From contig NZ_JBGEDP010000002.1 in NCBI RefSeq assembly GCF_041206865.1, positions 1 through 64,000 on the forward strand: a stretch of 64,000 bases of DNA, read 5' to 3'. The notes beneath the pieces are model-generated. The model was given only the letters and a program-made list of their open reading frames with translations, was not told the origin of the DNA and ran no database searches. Below are positions 8,254-17,028 of the stretch, in pieces (the first letter of the stretch is position 1; each line of letters opens with the position of its first letter). Made by a program: the position numbers and the translations under genes. This stretch comes from Mycobacterium sp. HUMS_12744610 (GTDB lineage: Bacteria; Actinomycetota; Actinomycetes; Mycobacteriales; Mycobacteriaceae).

Positions 8254-9585
8254 TCACGACCTCCCATTCAGCGCCGACAGGACCATCGACGCGCGGACCG
8301 CCAGCGGGTCCGACGACTCCGACAACAGAGACTCTGTGGCCGGATCGGTGAGCAGGCTCAAGTGTGCGCGATGGCGGCTCAGACTCACGCATGCACGGCC
8401 TGGGTCCACCGGGAACGACTCGACACTGCGGTAGCCTGCCATCGGGTGTAGCGCCACCACTGCTGGTCGCTCAAGGCCCTGCACGGAGTTGCTCGTGCCG
8501 ATCAGTACGCCGTCAACATCGGCCAGCAGCGCCCGCACGGCACCGGCCTGCGCGACGTGTGGAGTGACCACCGCAATGTCGTCGCCGGTCAGCACTGTGG
8601 ACTGACCGGAGCGGCAGTAACGATACCCGAGCAATTCGCGCACCCGGTCAGCGACTGCCGTGAGCAAGTTGGGGTCGGTTGGACCATGTCGGGTGGGTAC
8701 AGAGATGCCGACGATTTCTGGAAGCTCGATCCCGTTGGCATCGAGGATCGATTCGACAGGACGGCGCGATGTGAACGGCATGTCCCGGTAGAAGTGCTCT
8801 GAGAGCAGCGCGCAAGTCTGCGGTCCCAACCGCCAGGAGTGAGTCAGCTCGTGCACCGTCACGGCGGCACCATGCGCGGCCAGCAAGGCTGCCGGGGCGG
8901 GAAGGTGTGGCCCAGTGGCCTGCCCGTCCCAACGTGTTGTCGAACCCGTCACAACGGGCGCGATCTGACCCGAGTCTCCAACGAGCACGACCTGTCGCGC
9001 CAGTGCGCCGAGCGCTCCCACGTCCGCATAGGTCGCCTGCCAAGCCTCATCGATCAATAGCACGTCAGCCGCACCCACATTCGGGTCGACGTACAGCCAA
9101 CGAGCCGCAGTGCCAATAAGAATCGCACCACCCGTAGAATGCGACCACCGCACGTGACGGCCTGTTACAGTCGGAATGCCCTCCGCTGCCGTGGTTTTGG
9201 ACTTACTGTTCACGATCAGCGCTGCTCGGTCACTGACCGCCCCAATCCGCCTGGCCAATTCAGCAGCCTGCTCACGCGTCTGGGCAGCAACCGCCACCCG
9301 TAGACCTGCTCGGTGCGCCAGCGCCGCTGACAACAGCGTCACCAGCCTCGACTTCCCGGCTCCCGGCGCTGCTGGGCACACCACACATGGATCACCGCTC
9401 CACACCGCCAACAGAACCCGCGCCAGCATCGTATCGTTGAGCAACTCTCGACCCGGCCAATTCGCGCTGACATTGCAAGCCTCCACTACCGCAGGTCTTG
9501 ATACCGCAGGGACATTCGACCCCGGCGCACCACCACCAACCGCCGGAGCATCGCGCCTAGTGAAATCCTTTGGCAGCGTGCGCAT
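8254..9585 (-). CDS. Superfamily 1 helicase-like ATPase
   Basis: A 443-residue P-loop ATPase with helicase motifs: Walker A PAAPGAGKS near residue 73, Walker B VLLIDEAW near residue 181, motif III VGDSGQIAPV near residue 204, and C-terminal motifs NSVQGLERPAV and VSLSRHRAHL that match the Upf1/UvrD-type C-terminal domain. It probably unwinds or translocates on nucleic acid using ATP. No nuclease domain is visible. The start ATG at 9585 (or GTG at 9588) overlaps the stop of the upstream gene. It is the last gene of the coupled MoxR-VWA operon. Confidence 0.75.
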   Translation of the reverse strand: MRTLPKDFTRRDAPAVGGGAPGSNVPAVSRPAVVEACNVSANWPGRELLNDTMLARVLLAVWSGDPCVVCPAAPGAGKSRLVTLLSAALAHRAGLRVAVAAQTREQAAELARRIGAVSDRAALIVNSKSKTTAAEGIPTVTGRHVRWSHSTGGAILIGTAARWLYVDPNVGAADVLLIDEAWQATYADVGALGALARQVVLVGDSGQIAPVVTGSTTRWDGQATGPHLPAPAALLAAHGAAVTVHELTHSWRLGPQTCALLSEHFYRDMPFTSRRPVESILDANGIELPEIVGISVPTRHGPTDPNLLTAVADRVRELLGYRYCRSGQSTVLTGDDIAVVTPHVAQAGAVRALLADVDGVLIGTSNSVQGLERPAVVALHPMAGYRSVESFPVDPGRACVSLSRHRAHLSLLTDPATESLLSESSDPLAVRASMVLSALNGRS

Positions 9586-10811
9586 CACATATCCCTTCCG
9601 TTGTCGTATTCCTCATTTTCGGCTGCGGCGATCACCACCGTCAGCGGCACATCTCGACGCACCGGCGTAGGAGTCACGCCCTGTGACAGCCAGGAGAACC
9701 GACGACGGTACAGCCTGGCCAGTACCCGACGCCCTGACCGGATAGTCGACGGGCTGGGTGGCGCGGGAATCACCGTGACGGTTTCACCCGCTGCGGGCCG
9801 GTAACCACTGCGCCGCAGACCGCCGATGGCCACCGCCAATGCGCCGTCCTCAACGCTGGTCGTCACGACTTCCCCGCTAAAGCGTGCGTCCACAGCCGGC
9901 ATGTCTGCCATCGGGGCACCGGCCCAGCCGATAACCGCTGTCCCGACGCGCAGCCGTGTGTCTAACCGGTTGGCGTGCACGACCACTCGCCCTGTACCTG
10001 CCGAGGACACGCCCACCACTACGTCACCCGTACACACATGGCCGGTATGTATCCCGCGCGCCCGCCACAGTGGGTCACACAGCAGTGCCGCCTCGAAGAC
10101 ATCCGCCGCGTCGCATCGGCTGCGCAGCCGCACAGCTGCCAGATACAGCGACTCAGGCACATCCCACGACCGCCCATCGCTCAATGCATCCTGGTATGTC
10201 CCAAGCAGCCAATCATCGTCCTCACGCGTCGGCTCCAATCCGGGCAGCACTGGCCCCGCAGTGACTGCCCGGTGCCACGCGTGCGCCCCGGCCAGTCCGC
10301 CCGCTGCCCCGAACGCCCGCCGCCACAGATTCGGGTGATCCGCGCCCGGTGGCACCCCCAGCACGTACCGCTGCCTCGACACGGCCAGCACGTCAGCCAC
10401 CGCCGTCGTACCGGGATGCGCCGCCCGCTCCACCCACCACCCGGCCAACGCCGATCCCGCCGCCACGGCTACCGAGTCGCAGCGCGCCGGGTCCGCGAAC
10501 CGAGTCGCGAGGATCGCGAGGGCACGAAGGGACGCACCGCCCTCGACAACCGCACTCGGCCCCCCGCCCAAGTCACCGTTAGCACAACCTGCCGCACGCG
10601 CTATCGCCGCTAAACCGGCAGCGCCACTGCCGGTTTCGGCCCGCCCGTTGGGGCCGATGGCCTGCACTCGTATCGCCCCTCCGGCTCGCCTGGCGCTCAC
10701 CGCCACGGTCACTTCCCGCTTGGGTGCAGGATTGTGCAGCAGCCGGGGCACCGCCGCACCCACGTCGCGCGCGCTCACCCGTAGCGCCAGATCGAACAGG
10801 GCCGCACTCAT
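9585..10811 (-). CDS. Hypothetical protein of the MoxR-VWA operon
   Basis: A 408-residue Ala- and Val-rich protein with no recognised domain. No signal peptide or membrane segment is seen. The C-terminal region (GRRVLARLYRRRFSWL) is strongly basic. It starts with an ATGA overlap on the 61-residue gene before it and ends overlapping the helicase start, so its dose is tied to theirs. A role as a target-recognition or scaffold subunit for the ATPases is possible but unsupported by motifs. Confidence 0.6.
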   Translation of the reverse strand: MSAALFDLALRVSARDVGAAVPRLLHNPAPKREVTVAVSARRAGGAIRVQAIGPNGRAETGSGAAGLAAIARAAGCANGDLGGGPSAVVEGGASLRALAILATRFADPARCDSVAVAAGSALAGWWVERAAHPGTTAVADVLAVSRQRYVLGVPPGADHPNLWRRAFGAAGGLAGAHAWHRAVTAGPVLPGLEPTREDDDWLLGTYQDALSDGRSWDVPESLYLAAVRLRSRCDAADVFEAALLCDPLWRARGIHTGHVCTGDVVVGVSSAGTGRVVVHANRLDTRLRVGTAVIGWAGAPMADMPAVDARFSGEVVTTSVEDGALAVAIGGLRRSGYRPAAGETVTVIPAPPSPSTIRSGRRVLARLYRRRFSWLSQGVTPTPVRRDVPLTVVIAAAENEEYDNGRDM

Positions 10812-10993
10812 CCCACGTTCCCGCCCTGCTCCACGGCTACGCCGCGTGCCGCAGCGGCAAAGCCGTCAGCCAGCGCCGCCGTGGCGCGGTCGTCCTCGGT
10901 CCGTCGCGCCGCCTCGCGCACGGTCGCAGCAGTCCACCCCGTTCCGGCCAGCACCGTGTCTGCCCACGCCGTGAACCCTCCCCGCGTGCTCAC
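10808..10993 (-). CDS. Small helical protein in the MoxR-VWA operon
   Basis: A 61-residue protein starting at GTG 10993, which overlaps the TGA of the VWA gene; a longer reading upstream lies inside the VWA gene and is rejected. It is rich in Ala, Arg and Thr and probably helical (WTAATVREAARRTEDDRATA). It is kept as a gene because both ends are exactly coupled to neighbours (GTGTGA at the 5' end, ATGA at the 3' end). Confidence 0.55.
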   Translation of the reverse strand: MSTRGGFTAWADTVLAGTGWTAATVREAARRTEDDRATAALADGFAAAARGVAVEQGGNVG

Positions 10994-12252
10994 ACCCTCA
11001 CCGATCCCGAAGCCGGGGTTACCCGCACCGTTTTTGCCCAACCCGGCGCGGTGTTGGCCGCGTGCTGCCCGATTAGAGCCACGATCAGGGGCACTGGCAG
11101 ACGACGGTTCGGCCATGGGGTGCCGCCATCGGTGAACGCCACGATCACGTCGGCGCGCGGTCGACCTGCCAACGCTGCCGCAATGCCCACCCGAAGATCG
11201 GTGCCGCCACCACCGGTCAGGTTGACCTCATGGATCGACCGGACCAGCCGTGGTGTCGTCGCCGCAGCATCGCAGCACGTCACCCGCACTGTCGATGCAC
11301 CAGTCTGGCGCAGCACCCCTCGCGTCTCGGACAATGCCGACGCCAGGTCGTCATCGCCCATCGACCCTGACGTGTCGACAATCAGATCGACCGCAATTTT
11401 CGGCGCTCGCAACGTCGGCAGAATCAGTCCTCCCATCGCACGCCGATTGGGCCTGCGCCACGAGTGATGCACCTGTCCCGCCTGATCCTCGACGGCGCGT
11501 CGTACCGCCGCACGCAATACCTTCGGCCACGGCACAACCGCAGGGGCAAGCTGCGCCGCCGCCCACCGCTGCACACCTGCGGGCACTGTGCCTCGCCCCG
11601 CACCGCCCGAGTTCGCCGCCGTCTGCACCGCCTGCGCCACCGCTGCGCGCACCAGATCGGCTGCCGCCTTCGACAATCCGGCCCCGCTGCCCAAGTCGGC
11701 CTCCGCGGGCAACTCACCCGAAACCGGGGTATCACCGGCCCCGGAACCACAGCCCACACCGGTCTCGTCGGCTCCCGGAAACGCTCGCGCCGCCTGTGGC
11801 GGAACGAGATGGCGGTAGTAGACCTCCGCAGCATGCCCGTCCTGGCAGCCAATCCCAGCCGGGGTCACCGCCCCGCTGGGCAATCCCAGGCCAGCCGACA
11901 CCAGGTCGTCATTAATCTCCGCATCCCCAGCGATGTTCCACATCGCCCGGTCCACAGGCATGTCCACCGCATCCCCGCGCGCGCCGTGTTCCCGCAGTAG
12001 ATGCCCGACCTCATGCAGCAAGACGGCACCGGCCTGCGGAATCGTCCACCCATCGGCGCTACCGAGCATCGCCGGGTCAATGTAGAGACGCCAGTGCCGG
12101 TCCACTGCAAAGGTACCCAGCCCTGGCATGGCCACCGGCACCATCGCGAACACCGCCCGCGCGAAGTAGGGCATCGCCTCCACTGCCGCCATGCGTGCCA
12201 ACCGCACCCGCCTCCACTCGTCGGAGGTCAGTACCCGCACTGCCGCACTCAT
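10990..12252 (-). CDS. VWA domain protein with HExxH metallopeptidase-like N-terminus
   Basis: A 420-residue protein. The N-terminal half has the DUF2201-type zinc-peptidase signature HEVGHLLREH near residue 79. The C-terminal half is a VWA-like domain with a MIDAS motif DTSGSMG near residue 294. Such proteins pair with MoxR-type AAA+ ATPases, here encoded immediately upstream with an ATGA overlap. The pair is expected to remodel or process a target complex. The central Gly-rich linker (GGAGRGTVPAG) separates the domains. Confidence 0.8.
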   Translation of the reverse strand: MSAAVRVLTSDEWRRVRLARMAAVEAMPYFARAVFAMVPVAMPGLGTFAVDRHWRLYIDPAMLGSADGWTIPQAGAVLLHEVGHLLREHGARGDAVDMPVDRAMWNIAGDAEINDDLVSAGLGLPSGAVTPAGIGCQDGHAAEVYYRHLVPPQAARAFPGADETGVGCGSGAGDTPVSGELPAEADLGSGAGLSKAAADLVRAAVAQAVQTAANSGGAGRGTVPAGVQRWAAAQLAPAVVPWPKVLRAAVRRAVEDQAGQVHHSWRRPNRRAMGGLILPTLRAPKIAVDLIVDTSGSMGDDDLASALSETRGVLRQTGASTVRVTCCDAAATTPRLVRSIHEVNLTGGGGTDLRVGIAAALAGRPRADVIVAFTDGGTPWPNRRLPVPLIVALIGQHAANTAPGWAKTVRVTPASGSVRV

Positions 12253-13355
12253 GCGGCACGCTCAGCATCGAGTCCCGCCGCGACCAGCACATCGCGGAAC
12301 TTCCGCGCTGCCGCAGGCACTTTCGCGCCTGCTGGGCGCGCGACGGCCAGCGCTCTGGCAGCCGCACCCGCCACATCGGGCGCTCCGCTCGTCGCCGCCG
12401 CCACCAGCGGACCCCAGCCGGTCACCCACGCTTCGATGGTGCCTTTGCTCGACGCCCACGCGACCACTCCCGACAGCACCGCCCACACCTGATCCGGCCT
12501 GGCCGAGGCCCAGTCCACAATCGACGGGTCTGCGATCACGTCAGCCACCGCAGGCAAATCCATATTCGCTTTCCACTGCAAGTACTCACTGCCAGCGCCA
12601 TCCCCTACTAGGCCGAGCACCACCGCCGTGATGCTGGCAGTGTCGTCAGCCCGCAGAAACGGCAGCACTCGCGCCGCCGCGTCCCACGACCGCCGCGACG
12701 GCCACGCCCGTCCAGCCGCCTCGTCGGTATCGGGGTAATGGTGCAACAGTTCAGGACGGGCCTCGATGAACGCACAGACCGCCCCCACCTCGTCAGCCGT
12801 CCGCAACTCGTCGGCGGCAATCGCCCGAGACGCCGGGAGCGTGCGAAATCCAGCCCGCATGCCCGTGAGCCACTCGTCCGTGGATGGCTCAAACATGATG
12901 TGCAGGAACCGATTAGCCATCGGCGGGGTGAGGTCTACGCCACCGGCAGAACGATCAGGCGGATTAGCCGCCGCGACGATTCGCACCCCTGTAGGCAGCT
13001 TGTGACGACCAACCATTCGTTCCAGCGCCACCGTCAACATCGCTGCCTGCGTAGCAGCAGAGCACGTGGTCAACTCGTCCAGCAGCAGATACCCGCCACC
13101 AGCGTCCACAAGCGTTTTCGCCCAATCCGGCAGTGCAACCGTCTGCACCGATCCATCGACCACCACCGGCCATCCCGCGATGTCAACAGGTTCACGCTGA
13201 GAACCAATCAACGTCTCCACTGGAACCTGATCCGCCGCCGCCAACGCCCGTACAACGCTGGACTTGCCAGTACCCGGATCGCTCCACAGAAGCACGGCTA
13301 CACCCGCCCGCGCCGCCGCATCAATCACTGTCACCGTCGTAGCCAAATCAGCCAT
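12249..13355 (-). CDS. MoxR-family AAA+ ATPase
   Basis: A 368-residue AAA+ ATPase of the dynein-related/MoxR type: Walker A WSDPGTGKSS near residue 25, Walker B YLLLDELTTC near residue 90, sensor ANPPDRSAGG near residue 148 and an arginine-bearing MANRFLHI segment. It is the first gene of a five-gene operon with coupled junctions (MoxR, VWA, 61 aa, 408 aa, helicase). The ATG at 13355 follows AAAGGGA and the GTGTGATG start context shared by other leader-module genes. Confidence 0.8.
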   Translation of the reverse strand: MADLATTVTVIDAAARAGVAVLLWSDPGTGKSSVVRALAAADQVPVETLIGSQREPVDIAGWPVVVDGSVQTVALPDWAKTLVDAGGGYLLLDELTTCSAATQAAMLTVALERMVGRHKLPTGVRIVAAANPPDRSAGGVDLTPPMANRFLHIMFEPSTDEWLTGMRAGFRTLPASRAIAADELRTADEVGAVCAFIEARPELLHHYPDTDEAAGRAWPSRRSWDAAARVLPFLRADDTASITAVVLGLVGDGAGSEYLQWKANMDLPAVADVIADPSIVDWASARPDQVWAVLSGVVAWASSKGTIEAWVTGWGPLVAAATSGAPDVAGAAARALAVARPAGAKVPAAARKFRDVLVAAGLDAERAA

Positions 13356-13379
13356 CACACAATCCCTTTGAGTGAACGA

Positions 13380-13435
13380 GGCCCACCCCCATGGCGTGCC
13401 CTTACACCGCTCACCCTAACAACAGCCACCGACAA
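13380..13435 (-). promoter_or_regulatory. Shared promoter-leader module, copy 8
   Basis: Minus strand: TTGTCGGTGG (13426-13435), TAGGGT (13413-13418), leader element at 13380-13401. It drives the five-gene MoxR-VWA operon, so the module is not confined to single small genes. Confidence 0.7.
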
Positions 13436-13764
13436 ACTTCGTGCACGGTGACAGCCCGTTGCCGCTTCTAGCGAGATGCAGCGAAGATTGACAGAACCGA
13501 CCACCTATACTGACGAAACGTCGCCGGTGCGAGCGCGCCGCCCACTGCCGCTACATGCCGTAATCGGTTGCCGTTCAACCTAATTGACTCCGCCCGCCCC
13601 GCCACAACTCCCAATGTTCTAGCAATGGAGTGTGCGCTTTCAATTCCTTCGCGTTTCTCGACACCACCAGCAGCAGCAGCAGCAGCTATCAACAGGTTGA
13701 AAGTGTCACCCCCTCCCAACCCCTGCGGCGGGTTGGGAGGGGGTGCGAGCGGAACGCATCGGGC
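13436..13764. other. Intergenic region with CAG repeat and hairpin
   Basis: Between the MoxR operon promoter and the end of the toxin gene. It holds a short AGC triplet run (about 13668-13685) and a perfect gene-end hairpin (13707-13745). The part from 13436 to 13660 shows no gene that I can support. Confidence 0.5.
13707..13745 (-). terminator. Perfect GC-rich hairpin terminator
   Basis: Perfect 16-bp arms (CACCCCCTCCCAACCC at 13707-13722 and its complement at 13730-13745), starting 20 nt after the stop of the toxin gene. It is nearly identical to the hairpin at 4143-4177, including the GCGGC core. Confidence 0.7.
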
Positions 13765-14118
13765 TCAGTCCGTCTGACTGGGATGGCCAGGGCCAGCATG
13801 TTTCAGCCACAACGTGCGCCGCTCGACATCAACGAGGTACCAGACCCGGCCACCGCTGGTCACTTCGTACTGCCACTGCTCCATCGCAACGCCGCGGTGA
13901 TCACCGCTCGCCAACCGTCCTTTCAGCCGATGGTGGCGCGTGCTCTGGACCGGCTGATCTGGCCGAGACCTCAGTTCACGCCACGCAAGCTCGGTATTAG
14001 CCGCAGCCTGCTGACACAACCAATCCCACCCCTTAGCAGCCTCATTCGTCGCAAACCGCAGCTCCCACTGCCCCTGCCCCGCCGGCGGCGCCACCCGATC
14101 CCCCCGCTTCGGGCTCAC
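13765..14118 (-). CDS. RelE/YoeB-type toxin
   Basis: A 117-residue basic protein with the layout of actinobacterial RelE-superfamily toxins: an N-terminal helix-rich part (FATNEAAKGWDWLCQQAAAN), a central basic stretch (STRHHRLKGRL), then QWQYEVTSGGRVWYLVDVE and a C-terminal WLKHAGPGHP. It is expected to be an mRNA-cleaving ribosome-dependent toxin. Its ATG overlaps the stop of the upstream antitoxin (ATGA, 14115-14118), the normal antitoxin-first order. No leader module precedes this pair. Confidence 0.75.
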   Translation of the reverse strand: MSPKRGDRVAPPAGQGQWELRFATNEAAKGWDWLCQQAAANTELAWRELRSRPDQPVQSTRHHRLKGRLASGDHRGVAMEQWQYEVTSGGRVWYLVDVERRTLWLKHAGPGHPSQTD

Positions 14119-14576
14119 CGGCCTGGGGCCGACACAGGACCGTAATCCCCCTCACTGGGCTTCAACAACACAGCCGCCAGTTCCGGATCCGCGAGCACTT
14201 CAGCGGTATGGCGCCAACTCTCGATGACCTGAATAACCGGAGCCGGATTGTCAATCGAGTCAGCCGCCCGCATCGTCGACACCAGCTCGACAACAAACTC
14301 CTGCACCTCATCACGAGACAGGAACGCCACCCACGGAAACACCTCAGGCAAGACGACCTCTTTCACCAACTCACGCACCCGAGGATCGCGCTGTATCAAC
14401 GCCACAAACATCCGCGACGTCACCGAAGACGCCTCACGCGCCTGCTCAGCACGAGAAACAGTCGTCAACACCAAATCCTCGGCATCACGCCGCCGCACCA
14501 GCAAGAACCGGTCCGTAGAGCGACGCAACCAACGATCCACCGTGGCCTTGCCCTTCAACTGCAAGTCCGAGAACAT
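14115..14576 (-). CDS. Antitoxin, Phd/YefM-like
   Basis: A 153-residue protein starting MFSDLQLKGKATVDRWLRRS, which resembles actinobacterial partners of RelE toxins: an N-terminal DNA-binding and dimerisation part and a long C-terminal part that should wrap the toxin. An upstream ATG at 14588 is the alternative start. An AT-rich stretch at about 14588-14610 (ACTTATAAACTAC on the plus strand) is a plausible promoter region, perhaps autoregulated by the complex. Confidence 0.6.
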   Translation of the reverse strand: MFSDLQLKGKATVDRWLRRSTDRFLLVRRRDAEDLVLTTVSRAEQAREASSVTSRMFVALIQRDPRVRELVKEVVLPEVFPWVAFLSRDEVQEFVVELVSTMRAADSIDNPAPVIQVIESWRHTAEVLADPELAAVLLKPSEGDYGPVSAPGR

Positions 14577-14691
14577 CACCGCATCCATACTTATAAACTA
14601 CTTCTAAAGTCTGCGAATGTCGAGCGAGCGGGTTCGATTAGAGCCTTCCGTGCCCTTCCAGAGGAGCGGGGCCCACGACGTCTTTCATTCT

Positions 14692-14755
14692 TCAGTCTTC
14701 GACTGCGGTGCGAACGTCATGGCCGGCGGACGCCAGGGAGCTTGCACGGCGCGCT
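14692..14755 (-). pseudogene. Fragment duplicating the 3' end of the gene at 23382
   Basis: About 60 bp here are close to 23382-23445, the last codons and stop of the duplicated-HTH gene; both encode RRASSLASAGHDVR-(T/I)-AVED and then stop. No open frame continues upstream of it here. It is either a remnant of a lost paralogue or a short recombination-active sequence. Confidence 0.55.
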
Positions 14756-14861
14756 GGGTGCGGGAGGTGTGCCGTTGGCGCCTCCGCCGTTGGTATGAAC
14801 CTCTGGTCGGATCTCGACCCACCCAATATTTTTCGGCGGTACGGGGGTTGAACCGCGGACC

Positions 14862-15140
14862 GACCCCACCCGTGTCCACATGGAGCGCACCAGTCCTCGC
14901 CGACGACGATCCGCTTAACGCGGTACGACCCACCCGTGTCCACGTGGAGCGCACGCCCGCATCGACACCAGGCAGGCAGGCCAGGCCGGCGGCGTGAACG
15001 CCGACCCACCCGTGTCCACGTGGAGCGCTCGGGCCACTGCCCACGGGCGCAGACCTGGCGCGGGACCCACCCGTGTCCACGTGGCGTGTGTCCTGGTAAG
15101 ACATTCGTCCCGACCCACCCGTGTCCACGTGGAGCGCACA
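14862..15140 (-). repeat. CRISPR-like direct-repeat cluster next to tnpB
   Basis: Five copies of a roughly 28-nt direct repeat. On the minus strand the 20-nt core is CACGTGGACACGGGTGGGTC, preceded by GTGCGCTC in most copies. Cores start on the plus strand at about 14867, 14931, 15007, 15068 and 15116. A 10-nt partial copy is at 14816-14823. Periods are 64, 76, 61 and 48 bp, and the unique intervals differ in sequence. The copy at 15068 has lost the GTGCGCTC part. The rightmost repeat begins at the tnpB stop codon. The unequal spacing argues against an ordinary CRISPR array; iterons or a partition site are alternatives. Confidence 0.65.
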
Positions 15141-16655
15141 CTAGCTGACCAGCGGTAGTGTGCGCTGATCCGCTGGTTTTGGGTGACCAGGCGATTGCTC
15201 GCCTGGGGCGGCCACACCGATTTCTCGGCGTGGTCTTCCCGCGTCAACGCCACCTCGACGCTGGCCCACACTACAAGTGGGGGCGTCGGAGATGTCTCGA
15301 CGGGCGTTTGACGTCTCCCCCGTGTCGGAGGCGACGGACACCGCATGGGCGTCGATGTTGATGGCCGCATGAATGTCCCGATCGATCGGTCCGAAGCCAC
15401 ATGCGGCACAACTGAACACGCGCTGACTGAGTGGAAGTTTGGTTTTCACTCCACAAGCGGCGCATGTTTGACTGGAGGGAAACCACCGGTCGCATAGCGC
15501 GAGGGTGGACCCATACCAGCGAGTCTTGTAGTCGAGTTGGCGACGTAGTTCTGCCGGGCTTACATCAAGCACAGCTCGATTCAGGCCTGATTTGGCGCGC
15601 ACGTTGCGGCCCGGCTGGTCGATGGTGCCGCGAGCCGAGGCGGTCATGCCGGAGACGTTGAGATCCTCGATAGCCACCCGCGCCCAACGAGTCGCCAGAT
15701 GTTTGGTCAGGGTGTGCAAGGTGGTGGCGCGTCGTTCGGCGACCTCATGATGCCGGCGCGCCAGCCGGGAAGCGGCGCGGCGCCGGCGGTTGGACCCTTT
15801 CTCGGTGCGGGCAAGGGCCCGTTGGGCTTTCGTGAGACGTTTCTGCGCTGCGCGGAGGTGGCGGGGATTGTCGACGATCTCGCCGTTGGACAGGGCCGCC
15901 AGATGGTGCACGCCTACGTCGACGCCGACCGACCCAGCGGCCTGCTGGCGTTTCGTCGGTGCGACCGCGACTGCGGTCGATTTAACGAGAACGGAAGCGT
16001 ACCAGCGGTGTCCACCGCGGGATATGGTGACGGATTGAACGACCGCGCCGCGGTCGATCGCACGGCACAGTGGTTTGGCGGACTGGTGCACGCGCAGTGA
16101 CCCGAGTCGTGGGATTTGGAGTCGGCGGTAGCCGTCAGGGCGGATTGTCGGTTTCTTGACATCGTGGTGGATGCGGAAGGAGTCGCGGCTGCGTCCCTTC
16201 TTTTTGAAGCGTGGTCGGCCGACACGGCGGCCTCGGCGCTGGCCGGTCATTGATGCCGTCCAGTTCTGCCAGGCCTTGTCAGCGTCGATGAACGCAGACT
16301 GGAAGGCGTAGGTGGATAGTTCGTGCCACCACGGGCACAGGCCGTCGAGGCCTCGACGATCGTCACCCTTGGTCGTGTTCAAGGCCTTCTGGATCGCTGG
16401 CTTGCCCGGCACTCTCGGTGCCTGCGCGGCAGCCGTTTTCGGATCCATGCCGGCAGCGACCAAGTCAGCGATGACGGCGCGGCGTTCGTCGAGTGCCGCG
16501 AACTTGGCCGCCAGGGCGTGGTTGTAAGCCCACCGAGCGGCCCCGGCATGCTTGCGGCACAGCTCCTCCTGAGCCGGGGTGAGGTCGAGCGCGAACCGGT
16601 ACGCACGAAGATCGACTTCGGTCATGGGGGTGACGGTAGCGGCAGGGTGTGACAT
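15141..16655 (-). CDS. tnpB: Solitary TnpB-type RNA-guided nuclease
   Basis: About 504 residues. All catalytic parts of an IS200/IS605 TnpB (the ancestor family of Cas12) are present: RuvC-I GVDVGVHHLAALSNG, RuvC-II VAIEDLNVSGM, the zinc ribbon CAACG with CAACGFG, and RuvC-III DRDIHAAIN. The N-terminus (RAYRFALDLTPAQEELCRKH) is typical. The start is taken at 16655; the ATG at 16625 is also possible. No tnpA and no IS right end of the GAATCCCC/GTCAA type were found. The direct-repeat cluster starts at its stop codon, which is the usual position of the guide-RNA region of tnpB genes. Confidence 0.85.
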   Translation of the reverse strand: MSHPAATVTPMTEVDLRAYRFALDLTPAQEELCRKHAGAARWAYNHALAAKFAALDERRAVIADLVAAGMDPKTAAAQAPRVPGKPAIQKALNTTKGDDRRGLDGLCPWWHELSTYAFQSAFIDADKAWQNWTASMTGQRRGRRVGRPRFKKKGRSRDSFRIHHDVKKPTIRPDGYRRLQIPRLGSLRVHQSAKPLCRAIDRGAVVQSVTISRGGHRWYASVLVKSTAVAVAPTKRQQAAGSVGVDVGVHHLAALSNGEIVDNPRHLRAAQKRLTKAQRALARTEKGSNRRRRAASRLARRHHEVAERRATTLHTLTKHLATRWARVAIEDLNVSGMTASARGTIDQPGRNVRAKSGLNRAVLDVSPAELRRQLDYKTRWYGSTLALCDRWFPSSQTCAACGVKTKLPLSQRVFSCAACGFGPIDRDIHAAINIDAHAVSVASDTGETSNARRDISDAPTCSVGQRRGGVDAGRPRREIGVAAPGEQSPGHPKPADQRTLPLVS

Positions 16656-16702
16656 GTTCACGGTCCGCTGTCGCTGTGCCCGCGACTGCCGCGTTGACCG
16701 GT

Positions 16703-16924
16703 TCACCACGCTGCCCACAGATCTTGAGCTTGGAGAGCAAGTTCGTGGACAGCGGCCGGGTGGACACCAACTTGTTCGAGGCCGAGGGCCAGGGCGAACT
16801 CTAGATTGGCCGATGCCAGCCGTAATTGAGCTTCGGTGGGATGCTCTCCGAGACTGTTCACAGCACTCTGAGCCCGTTCCACGGCCGCCCCGAGCGCCGT
16901 GACACATCTGAGGTCACCAGACAC
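16703..16924 (-). CDS. Possible small helical protein
   Basis: A 73-residue open frame with codon use typical of the replicon (C or G in most third positions) and a regular helical pattern (TEAQLRLASANLEFALALGL; AVHELALQAQDLW). The GTG start at 16924 has no clear ribosome site. It lies 50 bp upstream of the tnpB start in the same direction. It could be chance. Confidence 0.4.
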   Translation of the reverse strand: MSGDLRCVTALGAAVERAQSAVNSLGEHPTEAQLRLASANLEFALALGLEQVGVHPAAVHELALQAQDLWAAW

Positions 16925-17028
16925 AGACGTTAGGTTATTTCAAACGTCGGCATATGTCTAGCTATGACAGTGTCCTCTTTCTGTGCCTCCTCTCGCAACC
17001 GCTTCCATCCTGGCATTACTGTTTGAAT
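16925..17028. other. Divergent intergenic region with an inverted repeat
   Basis: Holds GACGTT and AACGTC half-sites around 16924-16946, separated by an AT-rich centre, between divergent genes. The geometry would suit an operator, perhaps for the HTH protein at 17029. The binding partner is a guess. Confidence 0.35.

Noticed and set aside
13668..13685. CRISPR array at the AGC/ACG/GCC triplet runs
   Set aside because: Unit is 3 bp with no spacers; simple repeats only.
14685..15409. Minus-strand frames crossing the direct repeats, reading repeated STWTRVG
   Set aside because: The peptide repeats simply mirror the DNA repeats; several frames are open at once and none has a start signal.
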